Shown here one piece after another: positions 45,323 to 54,128 of a stretch of 64,000 nt of DNA. A program made the position numbers and the translations under genes. Every line of letters begins with the position of its first letter. Position 1 is the first letter of the stretch. This DNA comes from Lentisphaerae bacterium WC36 (lineage in GTDB: Bacteria > Verrucomicrobiota > Lentisphaeria > Victivallales > SZUA-371). The stretch is from the NCBI GenBank assembly GCA_020683205.1, contig CP085689.1, positions 1,364,001-1,428,000 of the forward strand, written 5' to 3'. The notes below the pieces were generated by a model that searched no databases, had not been told where the DNA came from, and saw nothing but the letters and a program-made list of their open reading frames with translations.

Positions 45323-45910
45323 GTGCCATTCAAACCAAAGAGTGATAAAATGGCGAATAGTGGGCAAGGGATTATTGTTGTAAATACTGGAAATGGTAAA
45401 GGTAAAACAACGGCTGCACTTGGTATGGTGTTACGTAGTTTAGGGTATGAAAATAAGGTTGCAGTTGTACAGTTCGCGAAAGGAAATTGGCTCACAGGTG
45501 AAAGGAATTTTGCAGAATTACTATTGGAACATCCCAAGCTTCAAGATAAGTTAATATGGCAATGTGGAGCTGTGAAATCAGGAAAATGGTTAAAAGATAA
45601 TGATGAAATTGATAATTTTCAATTAGGTAAAGTTTTATTTGATGATACAAAAAAAATAGTTAGCGAAAACTCAGATTTACAATTACTTGTGCTTGATGAG
45701 TTTAATATTGCTTTAGCTAATAAATACATAGATTTAGTCGAATTTTTAGATTTTATTTCCCAGTGCAAAAAAGCAAATATTGATGTTGTTATTACTGGAA
45801 GAAACGCACCTAAGGAATTGATTGATGCGGCTGATACGGTTTCTGATATCAATGAAATTAAGCATGCTTTTAAGGCTGGTATTATAGCTAAAAAAGGTGT
45901 AGATTTTTAA
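45323..45910 (+). CDS. Cob(I)yrinic acid a,c-diamide adenosyltransferase (CobO/BtuR type)
   Basis: 195 residues from a GTG at 45323, or 186 from ATG 45350, which begins nearer the family start; the ribosome binding site is weak for both. P-loop NTGNGKGKTTAALG is close to the N-terminus, as in CobA/CobO. VVQFAKGNW, LLVLDEFNIAL and VVITGRNAP are characteristic. It adenosylates corrinoids using ATP. Cobalamin-dependent enzymes or corrinoid salvage are therefore expected, but no other corrinoid gene lies in this window. Cytoplasmic. Confidence 0.9.
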   Translation: MPFKPKSDKMANSGQGIIVVNTGNGKGKTTAALGMVLRSLGYENKVAVVQFAKGNWLTGERNFAELLLEHPKLQDKLIWQCGAVKSGKWLKDNDEIDNFQLGKVLFDDTKKIVSENSDLQLLVLDEFNIALANKYIDLVEFLDFISQCKKANIDVVITGRNAPKELIDAADTVSDINEIKHAFKAGIIAKKGVDF

Positions 45911-46137
45911 AAAAATACCCTCAAAATTAAGAATTTATTAAAAAAATTTAAAATTGTCTTCAAAAAAATTTGCTTTTTTCTTGATTAAAAAATATAATAC
46001 AGCTAGAAGTTAATTGTCAAATTGGCAAATGCTAACTTAGTTGGGATAATATTAGGTGAAATATTTTAAAACTATTTTGTATTTGTATTTTGATGAAATG
46101 AGTTTAATATGAAAAAATAAAGTAGGAGATAAGCCTA

Positions 46138-46341
46138 ATGTCTACAGTTTGTCCATACTGTGATGTAGAGGTGAGTGAGCACCAAATTGAAGCTGAAGAT
46201 GGTTGTTGCCCTGAATGTGGAGCGTTTATTACTATTGAAGGCGAACAAGCTCTATTTGATGATGTAGATTCATTTAACGAAGATTTTGATTTTGATGATG
46301 AAGAATCGGAAGATGAAGATTTTGATGACGATGACTATTAA
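46138..46341 (+). CDS. Small zinc-ribbon protein with acidic tail
   Basis: 67 residues. Two Cys pairs, CPYC (5-8) and CPEC (24-27), form a zinc ribbon near the N-terminus. The second half is very acidic (DFDDEESEDEDFDDDDY), with no basic residue over the last 30. A strong ribosome binding site (TAGGAGATAAG) precedes ATG 46138. Such Cys-pair proteins with an acidic tail occur in several phyla without known function. A role in binding a basic protein or a DNA/RNA-associated partner is only a guess. It lies 227 bp after the adenosyltransferase gene, so it likely has its own promoter. Confidence 0.8.
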   Translation: MSTVCPYCDVEVSEHQIEAEDGCCPECGAFITIEGEQALFDDVDSFNEDFDFDDEESEDEDFDDDDY

Positions 46342-46412
46342 TCATTAAAACTATGACAGGAATCTTTTGTCGTCTATTTTGAGAATGGAGTTTAAAGTTT
46401 TTGGAGAAACTT

Positions 46413-46505
46413 ATGCTCAATTTAATGGGAAAAATAATTTTTAAAGCAACATATTTGCTCGAAAAATATTTATTCGTTAAAAAAAAGAAATACTTGGGGG
46501 CATAG
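46413..46505 (+). CDS. Candidate 30-residue membrane peptide
   Basis: ATG 46413 follows TTTGGAGAAACTT, a good Shine-Dalgarno at normal spacing. The frame ends at TAG 46503-46505, directly before a terminator. The product has a hydrophobic stretch (LMGKIIFKATYLL) followed by a Lys cluster (VKKKKYLGA), typical of small membrane peptides. No homology is known to me, and a chance frame of this size is common in AT-rich DNA. Confidence 0.3.
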   Translation: MLNLMGKIIFKATYLLEKYLFVKKKKYLGA

Positions 46506-46537
46506 AAAGGCATTACATTATCTTTAATGCCTTTTTT
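46506..46537. terminator. Bidirectional Rho-independent terminator
   Basis: GGCATTA (46509-46515) pairs with TAATGCC (46525-46531), with AAA before and T6 after. It serves the zinc-ribbon transcript on the plus strand and probably the phosphoesterase-like gene (stop at 46542) on the minus strand. Confidence 0.8.
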
Positions 46538-46541
46538 ATAG

Positions 46542-47090
46542 TTAACGCAAACCTAGCTTTTTACGAAAGATTGTGGTAAAAGTACTAGGTTTAATTTCTT
46601 CGTACAAGGCTAATGAAGTAACTAAAAAACGCTCTTCAGGTATTTTTATACTAGAAATATATTGTTCTTGACCTTTAATGCAAGTAACAGTGTTAGTGTT
46701 AGGTAAAGTGAGCGTGCAATGGGGTTCATATTCAAATGGGGTAGGCAGAAATTCTATACGGCTATTTTTTAACAACTCAATGACTTCAAAAAAAGGTTGT
46801 TTGTTTTTGATCGATAAGTAATAAATTTCAGTGTTTACAAATTTTTTTATTTTTCCAAAATTGCACCAAAAGGGAGATATTTGCTGGCAAATATTGTCTA
46901 ATTCATGACGAATAATATCGAAGTTTTGACTTGGTTTTATGAAGCCTAAGCCATTTGACCCAGATACACTGATTTCAATGTTTAAATCAGCTCTTTCGGG
47001 GTCTAACTGTTGACGAATGAATCGAATCTTATCGGCGATTTTTCCATTCACGTCAAAAACTATATAGGTCGGATTTTTGAACATTTTCAA
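46542..47090 (-). CDS. 2'-5' RNA ligase/2H phosphoesterase-like protein
   Basis: 182 residues. EPHCTLTL near residue 130 matches the second HxT motif of LigT-type 2H phosphoesterases, and the surrounding pattern (TPFEYEPHCTL after a helix ending VIELLKN) fits the fold. In the first half, where the first HxT motif should be, I read only ISVSGSNGLGF, so one catalytic His seems missing or displaced. The protein may be inactive or bind rather than cleave RNA. No signal peptide. Its neighbours give no functional hint. Family assignment is moderate. Confidence 0.55.
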   Translation of the reverse strand: MKMFKNPTYIVFDVNGKIADKIRFIRQQLDPERADLNIEISVSGSNGLGFIKPSQNFDIIRHELDNICQQISPFWCNFGKIKKFVNTEIYYLSIKNKQPFFEVIELLKNSRIEFLPTPFEYEPHCTLTLPNTNTVTCIKGQEQYISSIKIPEERFLVTSLALYEEIKPSTFTTIFRKKLGLR

Positions 47091-47240
47091 TGTTATTTTA
47101 TTAGTTATAACTTAAAAAATACTTTATAAAGTATAAATACTAAATTGTAAAAAAACAATAGAAGATGTAAAATAAATGCTATAATATAAAAAAATACCAC
47201 GCCTTAAAGGCATAAAAATATTAGAGGTTATAAAAATAAA

Positions 47241-49529
47241 GTGAAATTATTTAATGATAAAAAACCAGCGGTTAAATTTGGCACATTTGCAGGAGTGTTC
47301 ACTCCATCCATTTTAACTATTTTCGGTTTAATTATGTTCATGAGAACTGGAGAAGTAGTTGGTAACTCTGGAATTATCATGGCTATCGTGATCTTACTTA
47401 TTGCTGAATTAATTACTTTGGCAACTGGAGTTTCAATCTCTGCTGTGTCAACTAACACTCCAGTTAAGGGTGGAGGGGCATATTTTTTAATATCTCGCGC
47501 TTTAGGTCCTGCTTATGGAAGTGCTATTGGTTTTTTATTGTTTGTTGCCCAAACATTATCAGTGCCGTTTTATATTCTTGGTTTTGCCGAAGCTATTGTA
47601 ACAAATATCAAATCTCTACAGCCATACTTTTTTTGGATAAATATTATTCCTGGAATTGTATTATTCATCATTGCCTTAATTAGCACTAGTTGGGCTATTA
47701 AAACCCAATTTTTTATTTTAGGAATTTTATCATTGGCGATAATAGCATTTATTACAGGGTCATTTTTTAATGGACCATTTTCATTTGAAACATTTACTGA
47801 GAACTTAAATAGTGTTAGTAATTATGATTTTTTCTTTTACTTTGCATTATTTTTCCCTGCAGTAACAGGAATTCTGGCAGGAGTAAATATGTCTGGAGAT
47901 TTGAAAAATCCACAGAAAGCAATACCTAAAGGAACTATTTTGGCAATTTTAGTTGGCTGGATTGTTTATGGAATTCAGATTTTAATCACTGGAGGATCAT
48001 TTGCTCGTGATGAATTAATTAATTCTCCTTATGAAAGTTTGGTTAAAAATGCCATATTTGGTTCTGGGATTATTGTTTTTGCGGGTGTAGTTGCCGCAAC
48101 GATGTCGAGTGCATTAGGTTCACTTCTAGGCGCACCTCGTGTTTTGCAGGCTTTAGCTCGTGATAAGATTTTAGGTTTTTTAACTCCATTTAAGCATGGA
48201 TCAGGTGAAAGTGATGAACCAAAGCGTGCGATGACTTTAACTTTTGTGGTGACAATGATTGTTTTAATTTGGGCTGGAAGTCAGGGAGTTAGAACTGATA
48301 AAACTGCTATTGATCCATTAAATATCGTTGCAGAAATTGTTGCAATGTTTTTTTTATACACTTATGCAATGGTGAATTTGGCTGCATTTGTTGAATCGTT
48401 TGGAAAAAATCCATCATTTAGACCTCGTTTTAAGTATTTTCATTGGTCAATTTCTCTGTTTGGAGCAATTGCCTGTATAATTACTACTGTGATGATTAAT
48501 TTTACAATTTCATTTGTCGCATTTTCATGTATGGCAGTTTTATTTTTTATTGTTCGTCGTCGTTCGATGTCAAACACTTTTGGAGATGCGCGTCGCGGTT
48601 TCGTTTATTCTCGTATTCGTGATAATTTATTAAATTTAGCTAAAATGCCAGCAGATCCGAAGAATTGGCGGCCTACAATTTGTGTTTTAAGTGGAAACCC
48701 AATTAATCGCAAGGAATTAGTTGATTATGCTAATTTGTTCACTTCAAAAAGAGGTATTTTATCAATCGTTAAAGTTGTTGTTGATAATAGTGATAATTTG
48801 CGGTTACGTCGCCATGATGAAATGGAGGCTATGAATGAATTTGCAAAGCAAAATAAATATCCATTTTTCCCTGAAGTTATAGTTGGTGAAGATTTTGATA
48901 CAGCTTTAGCTATATTTTTGCAATCACATTCTTTAGGTCCAATCAAGCCAAATATTATTATGACGGGATGGCCAAGCATGGCAAGAAGGGTGCAGCCGTT
49001 TTTTAAACATATAAAATTGATTAAAGATTTAAACTTAAATAGTGTAATTGTTATTGGTGGAGAAACACCTTCACCATTAGCAACTACAAATATTAGTAAA
49101 GATATTTTAAATGAAATTTACCCAGAAGATAAACCTCGTTATATTGATATTTGGTGGCGTGGAATGAATAATGGTTCTTTGATGGTAATTTTATCTTATT
49201 TAATGACTTTAAATAATAATTATAAAGATGTTAAAATTAGGCTATTACGCTTATCTACAAAAGAAATGCGTTCACAACAAATTGCTGATATGGAAAAATT
49301 AGTTCATTCTGCACGAATTGAGGCTGAAATTAAAATTATCACCAGTCAAAAAAGTTTTAGTGAGGTATTTCGTTATATTTCTAAAGACTCAGAATTGATT
49401 TTTATGGGGTTTGGTATTATTAATGAAGATTCATATCAAGATTTTTACGAGAATATGAACAGTTTATTAAATAATATGCCAACAACATTCTTAATAAGTA
49501 GTAATGGTGAAGCTAATTTAATGGCATAA
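47241..49529 (+). CDS. APC/SLC12-type (cation-chloride cotransporter-like) membrane transporter
   Basis: 762 residues from GTG 47241 (AGAGG upstream). About twelve helices fill residues 15-440. FGTFAGVFTPSILTIFG with IMFMRTGEVVGNSGI is very close to the first helix of SLC12 carriers. GGGAYFLISRALGP, FFPAVTGILAGVNMSGDL and SSALGSLLGAPRVLQALA also match. From about 450 there is a 310-residue cytoplasmic domain (NWRPTICVLSGNP, AREGIL-like block at SKRGILSIVKVV), like the SLC12 C-terminus. Eukaryotic members cotransport Na/K/Cl. Bacterial members transport amino acids or ions and few are characterised. Substrate unknown. Confidence 0.88.
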   Translation: MKLFNDKKPAVKFGTFAGVFTPSILTIFGLIMFMRTGEVVGNSGIIMAIVILLIAELITLATGVSISAVSTNTPVKGGGAYFLISRALGPAYGSAIGFLLFVAQTLSVPFYILGFAEAIVTNIKSLQPYFFWINIIPGIVLFIIALISTSWAIKTQFFILGILSLAIIAFITGSFFNGPFSFETFTENLNSVSNYDFFFYFALFFPAVTGILAGVNMSGDLKNPQKAIPKGTILAILVGWIVYGIQILITGGSFARDELINSPYESLVKNAIFGSGIIVFAGVVAATMSSALGSLLGAPRVLQALARDKILGFLTPFKHGSGESDEPKRAMTLTFVVTMIVLIWAGSQGVRTDKTAIDPLNIVAEIVAMFFLYTYAMVNLAAFVESFGKNPSFRPRFKYFHWSISLFGAIACIITTVMINFTISFVAFSCMAVLFFIVRRRSMSNTFGDARRGFVYSRIRDNLLNLAKMPADPKNWRPTICVLSGNPINRKELVDYANLFTSKRGILSIVKVVVDNSDNLRLRRHDEMEAMNEFAKQNKYPFFPEVIVGEDFDTALAIFLQSHSLGPIKPNIIMTGWPSMARRVQPFFKHIKLIKDLNLNSVIVIGGETPSPLATTNISKDILNEIYPEDKPRYIDIWWRGMNNGSLMVILSYLMTLNNNYKDVKIRLLRLSTKEMRSQQIADMEKLVHSARIEAEIKIITSQKSFSEVFRYISKDSELIFMGFGIINEDSYQDFYENMNSLLNNMPTTFLISSNGEANLMA

Positions 49530-49558
49530 AAATAACCTAAACAAAAGAGAAGAGATTT

Positions 49559-50695
49559 ATGAAATACGTTGAATTTGGAAATACTAAATGCACTGTGTCA
49601 AAAGTTGGTTTTGGCGGGATGCGATTTGATTTAAAAAAAAGTGAGCAAGATAATATTGATTTAGTAAAATACGCATTTGAGAAAGGTATTAATTATTTTG
49701 ATACAGCACCACATTACTGTGAAGGCTTAAGTGAAATAATTATGGGAAAAGCTTTAAAAGATTTTCCGCGCGATAATTTTTACGTAACCAGTAAGATTAT
49801 GCCAACTGAAATAGTTGATGCTGAAGACGCTTATAATCGTGTTAGAGAGTCTTTATCTCGGTTGCAAGTTGATTATATTGATTTCTTTCATGTGTGGTGT
49901 TTAAGAAAAATTGAACATTATCATTTAGCAATGCAGCCAAACGGGCTTTATGAAGCATTATTAAGAGCTAAAAATGAAGGTTTAATTCGTCATATTGTTT
50001 GCTCTTCGCATCAGCCATCCGATGAAATTATTAAGGTTGTCGAGAATGATGACTTCGAAGCAATTTTACTAGGAACTAATATTTTAAATTTTCCATATCG
50101 ACATGAAGGTATTTTAGAGGCTAAAAAGCATAATATGGGTGTTGTTGTCATGAATCCATTAGCTGGGGGGGCAATTCCACAAAATGAAGATAAATTTTCA
50201 TTTCTATGCAAAGGTGCCCCTCATTTAACTCCTACTGAAGCGGCGTTACGATTTACAATTTGTAATAAAAATATTGATGTTTCTTTAAATGGTTTTAGTG
50301 AAAAAGAGCATATCGACATGGCATGTAAAATTGCAGATAATGAATTAATGGTAGGGTTAAATGAAATAAAACAATTAACAACAGATTTAGGTACAAGATT
50401 TTCGGCAATTTGTACAGCTTGTGGATACTGCGATATGTGTCCAAAAGAAATTGCAATCCCAGCATTTATGCAATATTATAATGAAAAAATCATGTTTGAC
50501 CTTAAGGATGAAGAAATGGTTAACGAATTAACGCAAGGTTTTGGTGTAATGAGTAATAGTAAGGGGCAAGCCAAAGATTGTATTAGTTGTGGCTTATGCG
50601 AAAAAAAATGCACTCAGCATTTACCAATCATGAAGCGTTTAAAAGAGATTAATACATGGTTTGATAATTTTAATAAAAAGCATGACTTATCTTAA
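49559..50695 (+). CDS. Aldo/keto reductase with C-terminal 4Fe-4S cluster domain
   Basis: 378 residues. AKR barrel: VGFGGMRFD, FDTAPHYCEG (catalytic Asp/Tyr), TSKIMPTE with the Lys, and YIDFFHVWCLR. The C-terminal 100 residues have CTACGYCDMCP (about 284-294) and CISCGLCEKKCTQHLPI (about 341-357), a ferredoxin-like arrangement. This marks the group of clostridial-type AKR-ferredoxin fusions whose substrates are mostly unknown. The iron-sulfur part suggests an anaerobic lifestyle. It starts 29 bp after the transporter stop, so the two may be cotranscribed. AAGAGAAGAG is the ribosome binding site. Confidence 0.92.
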   Translation: MKYVEFGNTKCTVSKVGFGGMRFDLKKSEQDNIDLVKYAFEKGINYFDTAPHYCEGLSEIIMGKALKDFPRDNFYVTSKIMPTEIVDAEDAYNRVRESLSRLQVDYIDFFHVWCLRKIEHYHLAMQPNGLYEALLRAKNEGLIRHIVCSSHQPSDEIIKVVENDDFEAILLGTNILNFPYRHEGILEAKKHNMGVVVMNPLAGGAIPQNEDKFSFLCKGAPHLTPTEAALRFTICNKNIDVSLNGFSEKEHIDMACKIADNELMVGLNEIKQLTTDLGTRFSAICTACGYCDMCPKEIAIPAFMQYYNEKIMFDLKDEEMVNELTQGFGVMSNSKGQAKDCISCGLCEKKCTQHLPIMKRLKEINTWFDNFNKKHDLS

Positions 50696-50731
50696 TTTAT
50701 CAAAAAATAATTATACAAAATGTTTTGTTTT

Positions 50732-50760
50732 TAGCTAAATTTATTATTGTAATTTAGCTA
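50732..50760. repeat. 10-bp inverted repeat upstream of dapA
   Basis: TAGCTAAATT (50732-50741) and AATTTAGCTA (50751-50760) are a perfect inverted repeat with a 9-base loop, 56 bp before dapA. It lies between the AKR stop and dapA and lacks a T tract. The 13-mer AGCTAAATTTATT recurs just after dapA (51703-51715). It could be an operator or a weak terminator. Confidence 0.45.
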
Positions 50761-50815
50761 TAAATTGTTATATTAACTTTAAATTAATATAAAAATAACT
50801 ATTTAGGAGTTACAA

Positions 50816-51691
50816 ATGGAACTAAAAGGAGTTTATACCGCTTTAGTGACCCCATTTTCTGAGTCAGGAAAAGTGGATTATAGTAAACTAAAAGAATTAG
50901 TAAAGATGCAAGTTGCTGCTGGTGTTAGCGGGATTGTTCCAGTTGGTACAACAGGTGAATCACCGACATTATCAATGGACGAGCACATGAAGGTTATTGA
51001 AACAACGATTGATATTGCTGCGGGTAAAGTGCAAATTATTGCAGGTACTGGAGCAAATTCAACTGCAGAAGCTGTTGAATTAACTAAGGCTGCTAAAAAG
51101 GCTGGAGCTGATGCGTCATTGCAGGTTACTCCTTATTATAATAAACCAAGTCAGGAAGGATTATATCGTCATTTTTCGATTGTTGCAGAAGAGTCTAATT
51201 TACCAATTGTTTTATATAACGTGCCTGGGAGAGCTGGCGCTGAAATTGCTCTAGGTACGGTCAAACGCTTAGCTGAAAATGAATTAATAGTAGCAATCAA
51301 AGAAGCTGCGGGTAGCGTTGAACGAGTTTCGGAAATTTGTGACATTTGCGATTTAACCGTTTTAAGTGGTGATGATAGTTTGACTTTGCCAATGATGTCT
51401 GTAGGTGCAACAGGAGTTATTAGTGTTGCTTCAAATATTATTCCTGCAGATATGGTGGCTATGTTAAACGCTTTTGAAAATGGTGATATTGCTAAAGCAC
51501 GTGGTTATCATGCAAAATATTATCGTTTGTTTAGTGATTTGTTTATTGAAACTAATCCTGTGCCAGTTAAAGCTGCATTAGCAATGATGAATATTATTGA
51601 GGAGTATTATCGTTTACCACTATGTGTGATGAATGAATCTAATCGTGATGTTCTTCATAATACTTTAAGAAAATGTGGGTTGGTTGCATAA
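50816..51691 (+). CDS. dapA: 4-hydroxy-tetrahydrodipicolinate synthase
   Basis: 291 residues, exact DapA size. It condenses pyruvate with aspartate semialdehyde for lysine and diaminopimelate synthesis. GVYTALVTPF at the start, GTTGESPTLS, the PYYNKPSQEGLYRHF block with its Tyr (about 133), YNVPGRAG, and VAIKEAAGS with the Schiff-base Lys (about 161). TLSGDDSLTLPM-like (VLSGDDSLTLPM) and NPVPVKAAL complete the DapA pattern, and the last two separate it from neuraminate lyase. Cytoplasmic, homotetramer in the family. A GGAGTTAC ribosome binding site precedes ATG 50816. Confidence 0.96.
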   Translation: MELKGVYTALVTPFSESGKVDYSKLKELVKMQVAAGVSGIVPVGTTGESPTLSMDEHMKVIETTIDIAAGKVQIIAGTGANSTAEAVELTKAAKKAGADASLQVTPYYNKPSQEGLYRHFSIVAEESNLPIVLYNVPGRAGAEIALGTVKRLAENELIVAIKEAAGSVERVSEICDICDLTVLSGDDSLTLPMMSVGATGVISVASNIIPADMVAMLNAFENGDIAKARGYHAKYYRLFSDLFIETNPVPVKAALAMMNIIEEYYRLPLCVMNESNRDVLHNTLRKCGLVA

Positions 51692-51726
51692 ATAAGTTTA
51701 TCAGCTAAATTTATTTAGTATTAATG

Positions 51727-51764
51727 AAAAGTCTTTATCGAATAATTTTTGATAAGGACTTTTT
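51727..51764 (+). terminator. Rho-independent terminator of dapA
   Basis: AAAAGTCTTTATC (51727-51739) pairs with GATAAGGACTTTT (51751-51763), one G-T pair, loop GAATAATTTTT, ending in T5. Confidence 0.85.
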
Positions 51765-51863
51765 GTGTTTTTTGCACATTTTTTAATTTTAATACTAAGA
51801 ATATTGAATAAAAGACGTATTTAAATATATAAGATAATTATTTTTGATTTACTGAGGATATAA

Positions 51864-52430
51864 ATGGATAATTTTGAAAATATAATTGATGAACATCTAA
51901 CATTACTGCGCAATGTTGTTGGTGCTATTGTTTTGAATCATCATGATGTGGATGAAATTATTCAAAATACTTTTATAAAAGCTTATCGCAATTTTGATCA
52001 ATTGGATAATAAAAATATTAAATGGTGGTTATTAAAAGTTGCTCGTAACGAAGCGTATGATTATTGTCGCGCGGCAAAAAGAAAAAATAAATTATTTCAG
52101 AGTTCTACTGTGATAAATAATGAAGAGCAAAGTTTGGATTTAACTAATACTATAGCGGGTAGTTCTCTTCATGATCAGTATTTGGTGCAAGAAGAGTTAA
52201 CCTTAGCATTAAAAAGTATTAAAGATGAATATAGGGAGGCATTGTTATTAACTGCAGTCGAAGGCTTGAATGGAGATGATGCTTGTGCTTGTTTAAATAT
52301 TTCAAAAACTTTATTGCACTGGAGAATTCATAAGGCAAGGGTAGCCTTAAAAAAAGAGCTGAAAAAGTTAAATAATAGCTCTCAAAATTATCAAGCTGAA
52401 GGCAATTTACAGCTATGTGGAGGAGATTAA
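51864..52430 (+). CDS. ECF-type RNA polymerase sigma factor
   Basis: 188 residues. Region 2 is DVDEIIQNTFIKAYRNFDQL with IKWWLLKVARNEAYDYCR (about 28-75). A linker of some 40 residues follows, then region 4 with IKDEYREALLLTAVEGLN and DACACLNISKTLLHWRIHKAR, the helix-turn-helix that contacts -35. Region 1 and 3 are absent, as in ECF sigma factors. Two bp downstream is a membrane protein that could be its anti-sigma factor, then two exported proteins. A terminator separates it from dapA, so the cassette has its own promoter. Confidence 0.88.
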   Translation: MDNFENIIDEHLTLLRNVVGAIVLNHHDVDEIIQNTFIKAYRNFDQLDNKNIKWWLLKVARNEAYDYCRAAKRKNKLFQSSTVINNEEQSLDLTNTIAGSSLHDQYLVQEELTLALKSIKDEYREALLLTAVEGLNGDDACACLNISKTLLHWRIHKARVALKKELKKLNNSSQNYQAEGNLQLCGGD

Positions 52431-52432
52431 CT

Positions 52433-53113
52433 ATGAGTGATGAAACAAAATTACAATTAAAAGAATTTATTGAAAAGCGTGATAGTAAATTTCAAACTGA
52501 AGAATCCTTTAAAAGGAAATTTTTTCAAAAGTTGGACTTGGAGAGGGATTTTAACTCAAAAACAAGTGTTGGCTATAAAGAAAAAACTCATTTTAAATTT
52601 GTCAAAACATTTTTGCAGATAGCAGCAATTGTGGTACTTTGCTTGTTTGTGACAATTATTGCATTTTTTGAATCTGGTCAGAATAATGAAACTTTAATTA
52701 TTGCTCAAAAAGTCGTAAGTACTGCTCATAACGATGAAAAAGTACTACGTTTATCTCAAGAATTATTTGAACAAAGCAACCAACAAGCAATTATGGTTAA
52801 TCATGATATTAGAATTATTTGTGGACAAGAACAAATTGTTTCAACTCAAAAATTAAAATATTTAACAATTACTGTTGATGATAATGGAACTTTAAATAAA
52901 TTAATTATTCCAGTCGTTAATAATAATCTTCTACAATTAGATGAGGATAATTCTACATTGAAAGGTTCATTCTGGACGTATCAAACTGAAGATGGTTTTG
53001 TTTGTTTAGATGCTGATATTAAATTAAGTAATGATAAGGTCATAAAGAAAAATTTAATTATAAAAACATCTAAAAATGGCGGGGGAAATTTTAATGTTAA
53101 ACTACAAGTGTAG
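52433..53113 (+). CDS. Single-pass membrane protein, probable anti-sigma factor
   Basis: 226 residues from ATG 52433. GGAGGAG at 52419-52425 fits that start better than the upstream in-frame ATG 52415. A cytoplasmic charged N-terminus of about 55 residues, one membrane helix (FLQIAAIVVLCLFVTIIAF, about 60-79) and a periplasmic domain of about 145 residues give the topology of membrane anti-sigma factors. I see no zinc-binding HxxxCxxC motif. The place right after an ECF sigma gene, with a 2-bp gap, is the main reason for the call. Stop TAG; the next gene overlaps by 20 bp. Confidence 0.6.
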   Translation: MSDETKLQLKEFIEKRDSKFQTEESFKRKFFQKLDLERDFNSKTSVGYKEKTHFKFVKTFLQIAAIVVLCLFVTIIAFFESGQNNETLIIAQKVVSTAHNDEKVLRLSQELFEQSNQQAIMVNHDIRIICGQEQIVSTQKLKYLTITVDDNGTLNKLIIPVVNNNLLQLDEDNSTLKGSFWTYQTEDGFVCLDADIKLSNDKVIKKNLIIKTSKNGGGNFNVKLQV

Positions 53114-54128
53114 TGTTAAATTTAGAAGAAGAATTATTTTTCGATTAGTCAGTTTTATTATAGCATTTTTTTTATGTAATGGCTTATTAGCTATTGATAA
53201 GGCTGTTCGAGAAAAGGATAATACTCGACAAAATAATCAAAGTATATTTATTTTTGATGATCGAGTCGCGAAGATTGATTTGGCTTTAAAAAATGACTCA
53301 GAGAAATCAATTCCTTTGAAATGGTGTTTAGTAGACGAAAATCAACGAATTATAGCAGCTTCTGAAAATGTTATAAAACCTAAACAGCAAAAAATTACAG
53401 TTGTAATAGAAGTCCCAAAACTTAAAAAAGGAGTAGTTTTTCATGCTATTCTAAAATATGAATATAATAATAAAAAAAATAAAAAAAATATAACTTTAAT
53501 TGAGGAAAGTTCATTAAAAGAAACATGTTTTAGAAAGCTTGAACTAGTAATTGAAGAACAAAGTGAATTTAAAAAATATGCAAAATCTATTGAACGTTTT
53601 GGTGGCAAAGTAGTTTATAATATTAATAAAAAACAATTAAAAAAAAATAATATTTTATATGTTTTAAATAGTAAAAATTTTCGGGATGAAATTGAAAACA
53701 ATTTTGTAGAGCAGCTTTTAAAAAAAGGTTATAATGTTTTGTTGATTGCTGAAAGCGAATTTAGAATTAGCCTATCAAACGATAAAATTAAAAATATGAG
53801 TTTGAATAACAAATACATAATGGGTGTAAGTAATTTACTTTTGAGAAAAAATATTAATTTATTGCAAAATAATTTGCAATCTAGACAAAAAAAAGAAATT
53901 TTAATTGATATTAATGCAAATAGTGACAGTGATAAAAAGATAAATATTTTTGGAGTATATAAAAAAAATATAAAAAATAAGAGAAGTTTCAAATTTCTAA
54001 AAATAAAATTTTTCAATAACAATTTATTTATTTTAAATTATAATATATTAAAAGAGTTAAAATCAAATCCTTTGGCTACATTATTGCTTAAAGAAATGGG
54101 AGATAAAAATGAAGAACAAAATTTTTGA
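53094..54128 (+). CDS. Exported protein of unknown family in the sigma-CsgG cassette
   Basis: 344 residues from ATG 53094, preceded by GGGGGAAATTT. An in-frame ATG at 53076 is less likely. Basic start then hydrophobic stretch (IIFRLVSFIIAFFLCNGLLA) is a signal peptide. The mature part begins with a beta-rich segment (AKIDLALKNDSEKSIPLKW) and then a Lys/Asn/Ile-rich region, highly biased. No known motif. It ends with TGA, overlapping the next gene by 20 bp. Coupling to the CsgG-like gene suggests a shared envelope function. Confidence 0.65.
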   Translation: MLNYKCSVKFRRRIIFRLVSFIIAFFLCNGLLAIDKAVREKDNTRQNNQSIFIFDDRVAKIDLALKNDSEKSIPLKWCLVDENQRIIAASENVIKPKQQKITVVIEVPKLKKGVVFHAILKYEYNNKKNKKNITLIEESSLKETCFRKLELVIEEQSEFKKYAKSIERFGGKVVYNINKKQLKKNNILYVLNSKNFRDEIENNFVEQLLKKGYNVLLIAESEFRISLSNDKIKNMSLNNKYIMGVSNLLLRKNINLLQNNLQSRQKKEILIDINANSDSDKKINIFGVYKKNIKNKRSFKFLKIKFFNNNLFILNYNILKELKSNPLATLLLKEMGDKNEEQNF

